A stretch of 64,000 nt of DNA, taken from contig JAHLWR010000017.1 of assembly GCA_019057815.1 (NCBI GenBank), positions 1 through 64,000 of the forward strand, in the 5' to 3' direction. Below, piece by piece: positions 1-10,402 of this stretch. The stretch is from Candidatus Heimdallarchaeota archaeon. GTDB lineage: Archaea; Asgardarchaeota; Heimdallarchaeia; Heimdallarchaeales; Heimdallarchaeaceae. Both the position numbers and the translations under genes were made by a program. Below the pieces are notes generated by a model, which ran no database searches, was not told the origin of the DNA, and was given only the letters and a program-made list of their open reading frames with translations. Each line of letters starts with the position of its first letter. The first letter of the stretch is position 1.

Positions 1-152
1 TAATTTTGTCGGCACTCAGACCCTAAAATTTTTCGTTATTTCGGAAGTACTAATAATTATCCCGCAATTGTGACTGATAAGGAAAAAGCGCATTATTCAA
101 AGAAATGACAGTAATTCTAACCTGAAAATGGAAAAAAAATAAAAAGAAAAAA

Positions 153-1724
153 CTATTTTTTACGTGTTTTTTTGCGATATATTATTGGTAGTGCAATGAC
201 AAGTATAGCTGCAATGCTCACCCATGTTGAGAAAGGTGTACCTTTGATATCTATTTCTAACTCAATCTCGTAGAAAAGATGAGTTGATTGGTTAAGTTGA
301 TCAATGAAGGATATATGCAAAACATGAGTGCCTTCATCAAGGTTTTCTAACGATATAAAGTCCCAAAAAGCACTTTTACTTGTCAACACGTCAGGTTCAT
401 AATAACTGCCATTATCATCATATACACGGGCTTCCCTAAATTGGCTCCATTCTAGTATACCAATGGATAAAGACATACCATTAAGTATTTCAGTACCATT
501 CTCTAAAGTTGCATAATCCTCATCAGCTTCTGATTTATATCTTACTGCTTTGATTATTGGTGCATCATTGTCTTCTCTTTCCCAAAATGGTAATCCTGTA
601 TCTTCATCACCTAAATATGATGGTGTAACTTCAGATAAATTAACACCCATTACAAATTGAATGGTGGGTGATATATCGCATTGAGAAACTGGAATAAGTT
701 CTGGATGTCCAACTGCTTTATGACTAATTGCAAATTTTTGATTAACGACTTCTAAATGACCATAAGGCCAAGGATCTTCAGTGTGATCTCTTCTAAAGAA
801 ACCATGATCAGTACCTATAATAAAGAGAGTGTTATCCAATATACCCGCATCTTCTAAAGCATCTAAAACTATTCCTGTTGCATCATCACAATCTATTAGG
901 GCCTGTAGGTATTCAGGTGTAAGATTTCCATATTTATCTGCCTCTCCATATCCATGTCCAATATTATCAGGTTCTGTAAAATGCATACGGATATAGAATT
1001 CTTCATCGGAATTGCTTGCTATCCAATCTGCTGCTTTTTGCCCTAGATAGGTTGATTTGATTAAAGGGTTATAATAGAGTTCTTTTTCCTCATTATAGCC
1101 ATTCCAAGCAGCAGCCATGCTCTCTGCATCATTGGGGGTCCAGCTAAGATTTTCTGCTGCAAACCAATAATCTACATCTTCACCTATTTTTATTTTCTCA
1201 AAAATTGTATCAGTATAATTTCCTTGTTGAGCCATATACTCTTCATTAATCTGGTGAAAGCTCCAACAAAGAAACATTGCTGTTTTAACTTCATCTCCCC
1301 GAGCAGCTTTTATTCTCTCCATCGTTGTATAACCATCGGGAGCAGAAAGTTTTGGGCTACCTGGACCAAACATATTATAGTAAATTCCTGTAATATTTGG
1401 ACCGTATCCAGTTTCCATGCATGTTAAGCCTGGGTCTGTTGAAGTTTTATGATTAGTTATTCGCACTTCTTGAACATACCCACCTTCTAAAACACGGTTA
1501 ATGTTGGCTAAAGTTCCATTTTCTGTTAAAACATCAAACCAATGTGGTCTAACGCCATCCCAAGTAATAAAAACTACACGTTCAAAACTTGGTGGGTCGT
1601 TAGCAACTATCATCTCTGATGTTTCGTGATTAGCGTTTGTTCGAGATTCAACAAAAGATGGTTGCAGCGCAAAAGTGAGTAGAGTTATAATTAATATAGG
1701 GATAATACTTTTCTTCAGAAACAT
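153..1724 (-). CDS. Secreted type I phosphodiesterase/nucleotide pyrophosphatase (alkaline phosphatase superfamily) with C-terminal TM anchor
   Basis: Signal-like N-terminus; VVFITWDGVRPHWFD, TDPGLTCMETG and GTDHGF motifs; C-terminal hydrophobic helix plus YRKKTRKK. Confidence 0.8.
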   Translation of the reverse strand: MFLKKSIIPILIITLLTFALQPSFVESRTNANHETSEMIVANDPPSFERVVFITWDGVRPHWFDVLTENGTLANINRVLEGGYVQEVRITNHKTSTDPGLTCMETGYGPNITGIYYNMFGPGSPKLSAPDGYTTMERIKAARGDEVKTAMFLCWSFHQINEEYMAQQGNYTDTIFEKIKIGEDVDYWFAAENLSWTPNDAESMAAAWNGYNEEKELYYNPLIKSTYLGQKAADWIASNSDEEFYIRMHFTEPDNIGHGYGEADKYGNLTPEYLQALIDCDDATGIVLDALEDAGILDNTLFIIGTDHGFFRRDHTEDPWPYGHLEVVNQKFAISHKAVGHPELIPVSQCDISPTIQFVMGVNLSEVTPSYLGDEDTGLPFWEREDNDAPIIKAVRYKSEADEDYATLENGTEILNGMSLSIGILEWSQFREARVYDDNGSYYEPDVLTSKSAFWDFISLENLDEGTHVLHISFIDQLNQSTHLFYEIELEIDIKGTPFSTWVSIAAILVIALPIIYRKKTRKK

Positions 1725-1828
1725 ATCAATAACCTTTTAGCTAAATTAGCGTCAATGATTTAATTAATTTTATGGTATTTTTCATCAACAGAGACACAAA
1801 AAATTTATAGTTAAACCCTTTTACTTTT

Positions 1829-3361
1829 TTGATAACTAAATACTATCATAAAAAGGATGAAAAGAAAATGAAGTTAAAAAAATTAGTAATCGTTTTTACA
1901 CTTGCAGCACTAATGGTCATAGGTTCTGGAATTTTTATGAATACTACAGCCTATGATATTCCTAGTTCCGAAGAATCAGAACTACAAGATACAGTGCTTA
2001 CGATTGTAACACGACACGATATCGTTATAACAACAGAATTTGAAAAACAATTCCTTGCAACCCCAGAAGCTATAGCTTTGGGAATTACCGATATAGATTT
2101 TAGACAAGCAACAACTGATGAAGGATGGAAAACACTATTACAAGAACCATCTAGAGGCATAGATCTTGCTTGGGGTGGTGGTCCTTCGTTATTCAACACA
2201 ATGGAAAAATGGGGACTCCTCAAACATATAGATGATGTACCTCTAAGAGACTATATTAATAGCCAAGTTCCTGATACTCTAGGCGGCGCTGCTATGAAAT
2301 CCGTTGATGAAAGCGATAATTTAATATGGATAGCAAACGCTATTTCTTCCTTTGGTTTCACAGTTAACCATGACTTCTTAGACACGTATGGTCTTGATGT
2401 TCCTTACACTTGGCAAGAGCTTGCTGATCCTACTTACTATTTAGGTGGGGGAGTTAATGCTATTAGTATGGGAGATCCTCCATTAACAACCTCAAACACC
2501 CGTATTTATCAAATTATCTTACAAGCATTTGGGTGGGAGGAAGGGTGGTCTATTATGACAAGGATGGCAGCAAATGCAGGAATATATCCTGGTTCAGTAG
2601 ATACACGAGCTGCTACGGTAACTGGTGAAGTTGGAATCGCTATGACTATAGATTTCTATGGTGTTATTGCTAATCGTGAAAATCCAAGTTGTGAATATAT
2701 CGTTCCTGAAGGTCAATCGATAGTAAATGGTGACCCAATAGCTATGGGAATACATGTTGATGATGAGGATGCAGCTAAAGCTTTTCTAGAGTATTTATTT
2801 TCCCCAGAAGGTCAAGCTGTCTGGCTAACTGAAAGACTTGATCGTTTACCTGTAAATGTAGATGCTTTTAGTACTCCTTTTGGGCTAGATAAAACATATC
2901 TCTATGGGATATTCAACGCAACATTAGAAACTGAAGGTATTGACTTTAATGAGACCCTTGCTACACAAACACTAGACACAACTATATACTATTTTAAGAA
3001 AACTATTACCGACGAGCATAGTAAACTGCAAAAAGTATGGGGAGAGATGGTAACACAATTGACAGATGCTACAATAGACTTGACAACATATCAAAAATAT
3101 GTTGAAGATCTAGGAAAAGTTGGTATGACTCTAGAACAGGCAATTGAATGGAACGATCAGTATCAAGATGACGCTGATTTTGCCGCTTCAAAAGATTCAG
3201 AATGGAGAAACTTTGCAAAGAACAAATATAATGAACTGCATTATAACTTAACAGGTACCTATCTTTTCACAACTGATACACCTTTTCTATTTACTCCTGT
3301 GATTTTTTCAGTGTTATTTGTCGCTACAATAGTATATGTTGTTAGAAAGAAAAGGAAATAA
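1829..3361 (+). CDS. ABC transporter extracellular solute-binding protein (Fe3+/FbpA-like), C-terminally TM anchored; true start possibly the internal ATG at 1868
   Basis: Periplasmic-binding-protein-like sequence (AWGGGPSLFN, AKAFLEYLFSPEGQAVW); C-terminal TM + VRKKRK; sits just upstream of a permease. Confidence 0.75.
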   Translation: MITKYYHKKDEKKMKLKKLVIVFTLAALMVIGSGIFMNTTAYDIPSSEESELQDTVLTIVTRHDIVITTEFEKQFLATPEAIALGITDIDFRQATTDEGWKTLLQEPSRGIDLAWGGGPSLFNTMEKWGLLKHIDDVPLRDYINSQVPDTLGGAAMKSVDESDNLIWIANAISSFGFTVNHDFLDTYGLDVPYTWQELADPTYYLGGGVNAISMGDPPLTTSNTRIYQIILQAFGWEEGWSIMTRMAANAGIYPGSVDTRAATVTGEVGIAMTIDFYGVIANRENPSCEYIVPEGQSIVNGDPIAMGIHVDDEDAAKAFLEYLFSPEGQAVWLTERLDRLPVNVDAFSTPFGLDKTYLYGIFNATLETEGIDFNETLATQTLDTTIYYFKKTITDEHSKLQKVWGEMVTQLTDATIDLTTYQKYVEDLGKVGMTLEQAIEWNDQYQDDADFAASKDSEWRNFAKNKYNELHYNLTGTYLFTTDTPFLFTPVIFSVLFVATIVYVVRKKRK

Positions 3362-3400
3362 TTCCTAACTTTTCTTTTTTTATTTTTACAAACAAAAGAT
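3362..3400 (+). terminator. T-rich archaeal terminator
   Basis: T-rich run (cttttctttttttatttttac) directly after the stop codon. Confidence 0.4.
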
Positions 3401-3520
3401 AATCCAAAGTTTGTTTCTATTCTTGTTAAAAAAAACTTAATCAATATTATCTTTCACAAAGTAGATTGAAAAATTTTTAAATGAAGGACATACACATTGT
3501 TTAAGCAAAGGTTATGATAT

Positions 3521-6388
3521 ATGGTCAACACTCATAAGAAAGATGCAGAAGATTCTGGAGAAAAAGCGCGTAAGAAGCGTTCTATAGTAGATTTTCTATA
3601 TGTTAAACTCTTGAAAGATCCCTCAACAAATGTTATAGTATCTTTAATTTCTTTTGTATTCATTGTTTGGATGGTGATACCTCTTTTACTTGTCCTATCC
3701 GGAGCAGTATATTATGATGGTGGTTTTTCAGGAGCAGCTGTAAACCAAGTGTTTACAGACGAAGTGTTTTTTAATTTAAAAGGAGATCCAAACACATATT
3801 TGTATGAGAAAAGCGAAGTTCCGCTTGGGGGACCAAGTGATTCAGTGGTTTATTCAAATGGAATTCTATATTCAGCTGAAAGAAGTGAAGGCATAGAAGT
3901 TTTAAATATTTCAATACCTGAAAATATTACGGAAATCTATCAATATTATGAGGATACTAGTGCTATTTCTGATCTGGCAACAGATGGCTCATATCTTTAT
4001 GCAGCAGCAGGACGAGACGGTTTAATAATTTTCAATATATCAAATCCTTCTGAAGATATGACTAAATTATCACAAGTTTCTATTGGAGTCAACCAAACAA
4101 CTTCATTCATAGAAATTAAAGATGGTTTAGCTTATGTTGGAAAAGATGAAGAAGCAATGTATATCATTGATATCACTGATGTTAACAATCCTATAATTCA
4201 ATCAAGCATTCCGTTTGAAACAAAAATTGAAAGTGTGGCAATAAAAGAAGATATAGCTTTTCTAGTAGGTTATTCTACCGGAATAGTAATGTATAACATC
4301 AGTAATCCAAGCAATCCTCAATATATAGGATCTTACACTGAAGATTCAAAATTGGATGGAACTATCAGGTCTAAAGATATCGAAATAAAAGATGATATTG
4401 CTTATGTTTGTTTGAAAAGTGATGGTTTTGCAGCATTTAATATAAGTGATATTACAAATATTTCTTTAGTTTCTTATATATCCAATGTCTATGGTTACAA
4501 TATAAAAATTCACGGAAATTATGCTTTTGTAGGCGTTGAAGACATAAATCTTAATGATGGATTAAGAATAATAAACATCGAAAATCCTCAAACAATGAAT
4601 GAAATATCTAATTACATTTCTCCACTACTCAAAACAAAAGAAGTTTGTTATGATCCTGATACTAACTTAATCTTTCTGGCAGAAGGAAGGTCTGGTGTTT
4701 ATATATTGGATGCTTCCAATATCGATTCTATTATTTTAGTTAATTCCTATAACGATACAAAAACAATTACTATTCATACATTCAGCGGAGTGAATAGAGG
4801 TGTTGTTTTAAATACTATTATTTTAGGAGTAGTTACAACCTTTTTCTCTATTATACTTGGTACAGCATTGGCTTTTGTTCTTGCAAGATATGAGTTTTTT
4901 GGAAAAAAACTATTCAGTCTACTTGCTCTTGCTCCTTTAATTGTACCCCCATTTATTTCAGGTATGGGATTCAGATTGTTGCTAGGACCAACTGGTTTCC
5001 TAAATAGTTTCGTACTAGAACCAATGTTTGGTGCGAAAATAATAATAAATGGTTTTATTGCAATCTGTTTTGTACAAGTATCACATTTCTATGCTTTAGT
5101 CTACTTGAATGCTTTCTCCTCTTTTCTCAATATAGATCCAAGCATGGAAGAATCAGCTGAAAACCTAGGTGCAAGTAGTTTCAAACTTTTCAGAACAGTT
5201 ACTCTTCCACTAGCAATGCCAGGTATTGGAGCTGGTTCAATATTGGTGTTAATTCTTTCCATGGAGGATGTAGGAACACCACTAGTTTTTGCAAATATGG
5301 CTGATGATATGGCAAAGAACTATTTGACGTATTATATCTTTGAAAATTTTCAAAAAGCAGGAAGTGTTGATATAACTCCAACAGTATTGGTATTAGGTGC
5401 TTTGCTTTTAGTTATAGCTCTAATTGGATTTTTCATGATTCGGAAATATGTTTCACTTAGGAAGTATTCTATGATATCTAAAGGAAGAGCCGGTGAATAC
5501 CGAATGTCCGAAGCTGGATGGAAAGGGCTTATAATCTATCCATTTTTAATCCTATTATTTTCAATCTCTCTCCTTGTTCACATTGGTATCTTTTTGATGT
5601 CCATAATGAAGACTCTAGGGTCTAAACATGCTTATAAGATAGAGTTTACGGCTGAATTCTATCGGAGTATATTCACTTCAGAAACCTACGAAATTGGTCT
5701 TTATATCAGAAATACTCTTCTTTACAGTTTCTTAGCAGCAATAGTAATCATTATTCTTGGTTCCTTAGCTGCATATGTAATGAGCCGGAAAGAATTCAAA
5801 GGGAAGAATCTCTTTGATGCTCTAGTAACAATCCCAATTGCTATTCCAGGAATGGTTTTAGCTATTGGCTATTATAGAACATTTAATTTTGGAGAAATTG
5901 CCAGAACAAATCCAAACTGGTTTACATTAGGACTGAAAGATGTTACCACAGCATTGCGTTTAGATCCTATTGTTGGGGGTGCTGTCGTGCTCTTAGTATT
6001 GGGTTACACTATTCGGAAATTCCCATTCACAGTAAGAGCAGCTTATGCAGGCTTACAACAGACAGATCCAGTGCTAGACGAATCATCATTCAATTTAGGG
6101 GCTGGAAAAGTAAAAACCTTTCTAAAAATTACCATACCTCTGATCTCACTTAATATTTTAGCAGGAGCTTTAGTTTCATTCGTTTTTTGTCTATCGGAAG
6201 TGTCAACAACTATCTTCTTGATTATGAATTTCAAATACGGCACAGTTACTTGGTTAATGGCATGGAACCCACTTCAGTTTCAACTATTCTGCGCTCTTGG
6301 TGTCGTCTTGATGGTTATACAAATTATGAGCTTGTTTATAACCAATATTATACTAGGTTCAAGAGCTGAAGCTATAACAGGAATTTAG
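3521..6388 (+). CDS. Fused double-domain ABC transporter permease (FbpB-like) with LVIVD beta-propeller-like insertion after TM1
   Basis: TM1, then ~330 aa of repeated blades (GLAYVGKDEEAMYIIDITDVNNPI etc.), then two permease domains with EAA-type loops (ESAENLGASSFKLFRTVTLPLAMPG; DESSFNLGAGKVKTFLKITIPL). Confidence 0.85.
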   Translation: MVNTHKKDAEDSGEKARKKRSIVDFLYVKLLKDPSTNVIVSLISFVFIVWMVIPLLLVLSGAVYYDGGFSGAAVNQVFTDEVFFNLKGDPNTYLYEKSEVPLGGPSDSVVYSNGILYSAERSEGIEVLNISIPENITEIYQYYEDTSAISDLATDGSYLYAAAGRDGLIIFNISNPSEDMTKLSQVSIGVNQTTSFIEIKDGLAYVGKDEEAMYIIDITDVNNPIIQSSIPFETKIESVAIKEDIAFLVGYSTGIVMYNISNPSNPQYIGSYTEDSKLDGTIRSKDIEIKDDIAYVCLKSDGFAAFNISDITNISLVSYISNVYGYNIKIHGNYAFVGVEDINLNDGLRIINIENPQTMNEISNYISPLLKTKEVCYDPDTNLIFLAEGRSGVYILDASNIDSIILVNSYNDTKTITIHTFSGVNRGVVLNTIILGVVTTFFSIILGTALAFVLARYEFFGKKLFSLLALAPLIVPPFISGMGFRLLLGPTGFLNSFVLEPMFGAKIIINGFIAICFVQVSHFYALVYLNAFSSFLNIDPSMEESAENLGASSFKLFRTVTLPLAMPGIGAGSILVLILSMEDVGTPLVFANMADDMAKNYLTYYIFENFQKAGSVDITPTVLVLGALLLVIALIGFFMIRKYVSLRKYSMISKGRAGEYRMSEAGWKGLIIYPFLILLFSISLLVHIGIFLMSIMKTLGSKHAYKIEFTAEFYRSIFTSETYEIGLYIRNTLLYSFLAAIVIIILGSLAAYVMSRKEFKGKNLFDALVTIPIAIPGMVLAIGYYRTFNFGEIARTNPNWFTLGLKDVTTALRLDPIVGGAVVLLVLGYTIRKFPFTVRAAYAGLQQTDPVLDESSFNLGAGKVKTFLKITIPLISLNILAGALVSFVFCLSEVSTTIFLIMNFKYGTVTWLMAWNPLQFQLFCALGVVLMVIQIMSLFITNIILGSRAEAITGI

Positions 6389-6421
6389 TTTTTCCTTTTT
6401 CCTTTTTCCTTTTTCCTTTTT
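6388..6421 (+). terminator. (TTTTTCC)n T-rich terminator between convergent genes
   Basis: tagtttttcctttttcctttttcctttttcctttttt directly after the permease stop. Confidence 0.5.
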
Positions 6422-8046
6422 TACTGGAACAACACTTTTTTTTGCGTAAACCCTATTTTCTCATTAAATGCATCCTGAAAAGTAAATTCAATTACAGTTT
6501 CCCCCACAAAATTAGTCGCTGGAATTTCAACCATTTTTGGTTCACTTGAGTTTTCTTCAATTGTTAATGGAAACAAGTGATTGATATACACTCCTCCTTT
6601 AATAAAAGAAACTAATAATGCACCTGAAACGCTTTCCTTGTTTCTATTATACAAATAAACTGGGATAGTAGTGGGTTTTTGGCTAGGAATCTCTTCAGGG
6701 CAAGTTACTTGAATTTCAATCTGCTTGTTTTGTTTTTCAAGTTCGTATGTAGGAACAGAGTATTTCCACAAAAAAGTACTGAAAAATGAAGCTTGTGTGC
6801 TAGGTATGAAAGATTTTTTATTTAATAGTTCACTTATTTTATTACCATCTTTTTCACTGAAAATTTCCTTATAGGATCTAATTGTTACATTGTGTTTAGC
6901 AATTCGTTCATATCGATAACGTATCTCCTTTATTTGTGATTTGCCTAAACTATTCCCTTTCTGCAAAATAATGCAACTTGGGTCTTGCAGAAAATATCTT
7001 GTTTCTTGTTGCAATGTTGGGTCTACTGGAAACCATAAACCATTAGCAAAAAACTCTGCCTGAGCGTGGTATTCCCATTCATTTATCTCACTCATTTTAA
7101 AGCTAGTTGTTAATCTTGCAGGGATGTTGGAAGCTCTACATAAACTAACAAATAGAGAAGCAAATTCTGTACAGTCACCATATCTATTATCAATAGCGAA
7201 AGCTGCTCCAAAGTCTCCGTTCAATGGACGATAAGTTAGAAGTTTCTGTACTAGCTTTAAATATGCAAGAGCTCGTGAAATTGGTGGATATTCCATATAT
7301 TTACTTGCTAGTTGAATTATCTTTTTGTTATTGGATTCTATAAAGGGTTCAGATTTTGTGAATTGTGAAAAGACTTCTGGATAGTTTACTCTTATTTCTT
7401 CTTCCTTTTCTTCTGCTGCTAGAATGCGTGTCATATCAAAAGCAACAAGTCTAGAAAATATCAGCGCTCTGTAACCTATATTAATCTCTTCTTTAGGCTT
7501 TATTTGGGGAAAATAGAAGCATAACCATTTGTTACCTTCCTTATCAATTATAAGCTGTGAAGGTTTGTAATTACAATCAAGTTGTGTAATATGCTGAAGA
7601 GGCGAAATGTCGGGAGGGATCATGATTTCAATTTCAAAGTTGTTTAAAGGAGTTAGATTAGGATTTATGAAATTGACACCATAATACAATAACATGTAAT
7701 TTATCAATCGTTTTTCTGTTTTGATGAAAACTTGATTTCTAATAGATAAATCACCATCTATTTGGAAAATATACGCACCGGAATATAGGGAAGGTAATAT
7801 TGGAAATGAATACATTTTTCGGGGACCAGTGTCTGACAAATTAATATTTTCAGAATCAACAATAGTACCTATAGGAGAAATAACTAGAATATGAAGATCT
7901 AGATCACGGTTTTGGATGACAAATGGTGGTTCTTCGTCGCGATGAGCGAGGAGTATACTATCACCTACTTCAGCAACAGTGTCTGGAGTTAAAGGATGCG
8001 CATTTCCGTTTCTAACGTGATATAATTGGAGCAAGACAATCACCAA
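6421..8046 (-). CDS. Transglutaminase-like domain protein
   Basis: NRYGDCTEFASLFVSLCRASNIPAR...HAQAEFFANGLWFPVDPT Cys-His-Asp triad. Confidence 0.8.
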   Translation of the reverse strand: MVIVLLQLYHVRNGNAHPLTPDTVAEVGDSILLAHRDEEPPFVIQNRDLDLHILVISPIGTIVDSENINLSDTGPRKMYSFPILPSLYSGAYIFQIDGDLSIRNQVFIKTEKRLINYMLLYYGVNFINPNLTPLNNFEIEIMIPPDISPLQHITQLDCNYKPSQLIIDKEGNKWLCFYFPQIKPKEEINIGYRALIFSRLVAFDMTRILAAEEKEEEIRVNYPEVFSQFTKSEPFIESNNKKIIQLASKYMEYPPISRALAYLKLVQKLLTYRPLNGDFGAAFAIDNRYGDCTEFASLFVSLCRASNIPARLTTSFKMSEINEWEYHAQAEFFANGLWFPVDPTLQQETRYFLQDPSCIILQKGNSLGKSQIKEIRYRYERIAKHNVTIRSYKEIFSEKDGNKISELLNKKSFIPSTQASFFSTFLWKYSVPTYELEKQNKQIEIQVTCPEEIPSQKPTTIPVYLYNRNKESVSGALLVSFIKGGVYINHLFPLTIEENSSEPKMVEIPATNFVGETVIEFTFQDAFNEKIGFTQKKVLFQ

Positions 8047-8353
8047 AATACATTAGGAGTGTATATCAAAATCACAGTGATAGGATTGTAGTATACTCTA
8101 GCTAAATATTACCGAGGAATAATATAAAATTATGTACTATTTGTATAATCTTAAAGTAATTCTAAAATAAGAAAGTAGAAAGATAATAAGAAAAATATTC
8201 TTTTACTACATTTTTTGTTGTATTACTTCCCAAAAGTGACTAAAACCAATGGACTGGCTTTAATGTCGGGAATGCATTTATTTAGTGAATAAGGCAAAAA
8301 TTTAATTAAGGGCTAGTTCTACTTATAATTGCACTCAAATAGGGTGATAAAAT

Positions 8354-9346
8354 ATGAAAAAAAGTACACTAGGATTTGTATTTGTTTTAGCATTATTCTT
8401 AAGTGCTATTAGCAATCAAGTTGTTGCATATGATTCCGATATAACAGTTACAGGTGCAGATATTGCATTTGACATTTACCACGAAGGATATCATACAGCA
8501 GCCGCAGATTTAGATCCAATAATTGGAAACTTTACAGAAGCAGGTAATAATGCATTCTACATTAATGAAACATGGGAACTAGCAAGAACAGTAGATGCTC
8601 TATTCCTTACTGGAAGTCAATTAAACTTCACTAATGAACAAGCTGACATTAAAAAATGGTTAGAAGCTGGAGAAAAACTCATTTTCGCTTCATCTGATAG
8701 CGATTATGGTGGTTACACAGATTATGCACCTCTTAATGACCTATTAGATTATATAGGCGCACAGATAAGATTTGCATCTATTTCCGTCGAGGAACCTGAT
8801 TTATGTGATAGTTCAGCATATAGAGCTGCAGCAACCGTTTTCGGAGATTCTGAAATAGCTTTAACTCTAACAAAATTGATGTACGCTGGTTTTATTACAC
8901 ACGGGCCAACAGCAATTATTGGGTATGATGGAACTGATGTAGTAGATATCAGAACAGTAGATATGGATAACGTATCTGTTATTGTATCATACAGTGAAGA
9001 CGCATCCGCTATGGATAGTGATGTAAGTGAAACAATATTCGATTACTATGCAACAGTAGGCGGAGGATTTTATCCAGCAGTTGTATATGAATATCTTGTT
9101 GAATATGATAGTCATCTCATACTTGCATCTGAAGCAATATATTCGTACTATAAACAAATGTATAACGACAAAACAGAGAAAGGTGCCTATAATAGAGGAA
9201 TAACTTATGGAAGAATGTTTGTGAATAATATCATCAACCACTTCATAAAAGCTGATTCTGGAAAAGCACCATTCAACTTTGCATTTGCAATTATACCAAT
9301 TATTGGTCTTGGAGTTATCTACACAATTGTTCGTAGAAGAAAATAG
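8354..9346 (+). CDS. Secreted GATase/DUF4350-like domain protein, C-terminal TM anchor
   Basis: Signal peptide; DALFLTGSQLNFTNEQADIKKWLEAGEKLIFASSDSDYGG; C-terminal TM + VRRRK; paralogue of the next gene. Confidence 0.6.
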   Translation: MKKSTLGFVFVLALFLSAISNQVVAYDSDITVTGADIAFDIYHEGYHTAAADLDPIIGNFTEAGNNAFYINETWELARTVDALFLTGSQLNFTNEQADIKKWLEAGEKLIFASSDSDYGGYTDYAPLNDLLDYIGAQIRFASISVEEPDLCDSSAYRAAATVFGDSEIALTLTKLMYAGFITHGPTAIIGYDGTDVVDIRTVDMDNVSVIVSYSEDASAMDSDVSETIFDYYATVGGGFYPAVVYEYLVEYDSHLILASEAIYSYYKQMYNDKTEKGAYNRGITYGRMFVNNIINHFIKADSGKAPFNFAFAIIPIIGLGVIYTIVRRRK

Positions 9347-9380
9347 TCTTTTCTTTCTTTCTTTCTTTTTTTCTTTACTC
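9347..9380 (+). terminator. T/C-rich archaeal terminator
   Basis: tcttttctttctttctttctttttttcttt after the stop. Confidence 0.4.
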
Positions 9381-9415
9381 AAAAAAGTTATATTCCATTT
9401 TAAATATATGTCCCT

Positions 9416-10402
9416 ATGAAAAAGTTTACCGGGTTTTTTGTCATATTGTTCATTATTTTGTTTTCCTTATCCTATTCACAAGGTCTAGTTACAGAAGAGA
9501 TTCATGTTACAAATGCAACAATTGGCATTGACATCTCCCACAATTCTATACATGAAGGTTATTTTGATGCTTTCATCGACAATTTCACTTCAGCTGGTAA
9601 CACTGTTGAAGAGATTATCGAAATTAGTAGTCTTAAAAAATATGATGTAATTCTTATTCCTGGTTCTACAACATCCTACTCTTCAGAAGAACTAGATGAA
9701 TATAAAAAGTGGTTTGAGAGAAAAAACAAACTTTTATTTGTTGCAGGAGATTCAGACTATGGTGGACTCTTTCAAGCTAATAAAACATTGAATCCTATCT
9801 TAGAACATTTGGGTTCTAGTCTTCGATTAGATGCTGGGGCTATTGGTGATCTTTATAATAATGATGGAACAGATTATCGAGTTATAGCAAATACACCCAA
9901 AAGCGGTCATGCAGGCTCTATAATTAATCAAGGCGTAGATCAAATCTTATTACATGGACCTACAAGTGTTTATGCAGTAATTGATGGTATTCCTATTGAT
10001 CTTCGAACAACATTACCTGAAAATGTTGAGGTTCTATTTAGTTATAGTAATGGATCTCAAATTTTAGACCAAGATATCAGTGAGTCTCTCAATGATTTCT
10101 ATTATTACAACACTTTGTTTTTGGGGGATTATCCTGCAATCGTTGCTGAAAACTTCACTACTTCAGTTATTATAGTTGCCGGAGAAGCTACATTTTCGGA
10201 TTATAAAAATATGTTTGGTGTTAGTGGTGAATATGGAACTGATCTAGATAATCGTCTTTTTATGATTAGACTTATGAATTACTACTTTGAAGATCTAAAT
10301 TCGTTCAAATCAGTCGATTTTCCTTTTGAAATAATTGTTTTTACAGTTGCAATAATTAGCATTCCAGTAATATTTAAAAAGAAGATAAAGGTGAAAAAAT
10401 GA
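9416..10402 (+). CDS. Secreted GATase/DUF4350-like domain protein, tandem paralogue
   Basis: Same domain layout as 8354..9346 (YDVILIPGSTTSYSSEELDEYKKWFERKNKLLFVAGDSDYGG); C-terminal TM + KKKIKVKK. Confidence 0.6.
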   Translation: MKKFTGFFVILFIILFSLSYSQGLVTEEIHVTNATIGIDISHNSIHEGYFDAFIDNFTSAGNTVEEIIEISSLKKYDVILIPGSTTSYSSEELDEYKKWFERKNKLLFVAGDSDYGGLFQANKTLNPILEHLGSSLRLDAGAIGDLYNNDGTDYRVIANTPKSGHAGSIINQGVDQILLHGPTSVYAVIDGIPIDLRTTLPENVEVLFSYSNGSQILDQDISESLNDFYYYNTLFLGDYPAIVAENFTTSVIIVAGEATFSDYKNMFGVSGEYGTDLDNRLFMIRLMNYYFEDLNSFKSVDFPFEIIVFTVAIISIPVIFKKKIKVKK

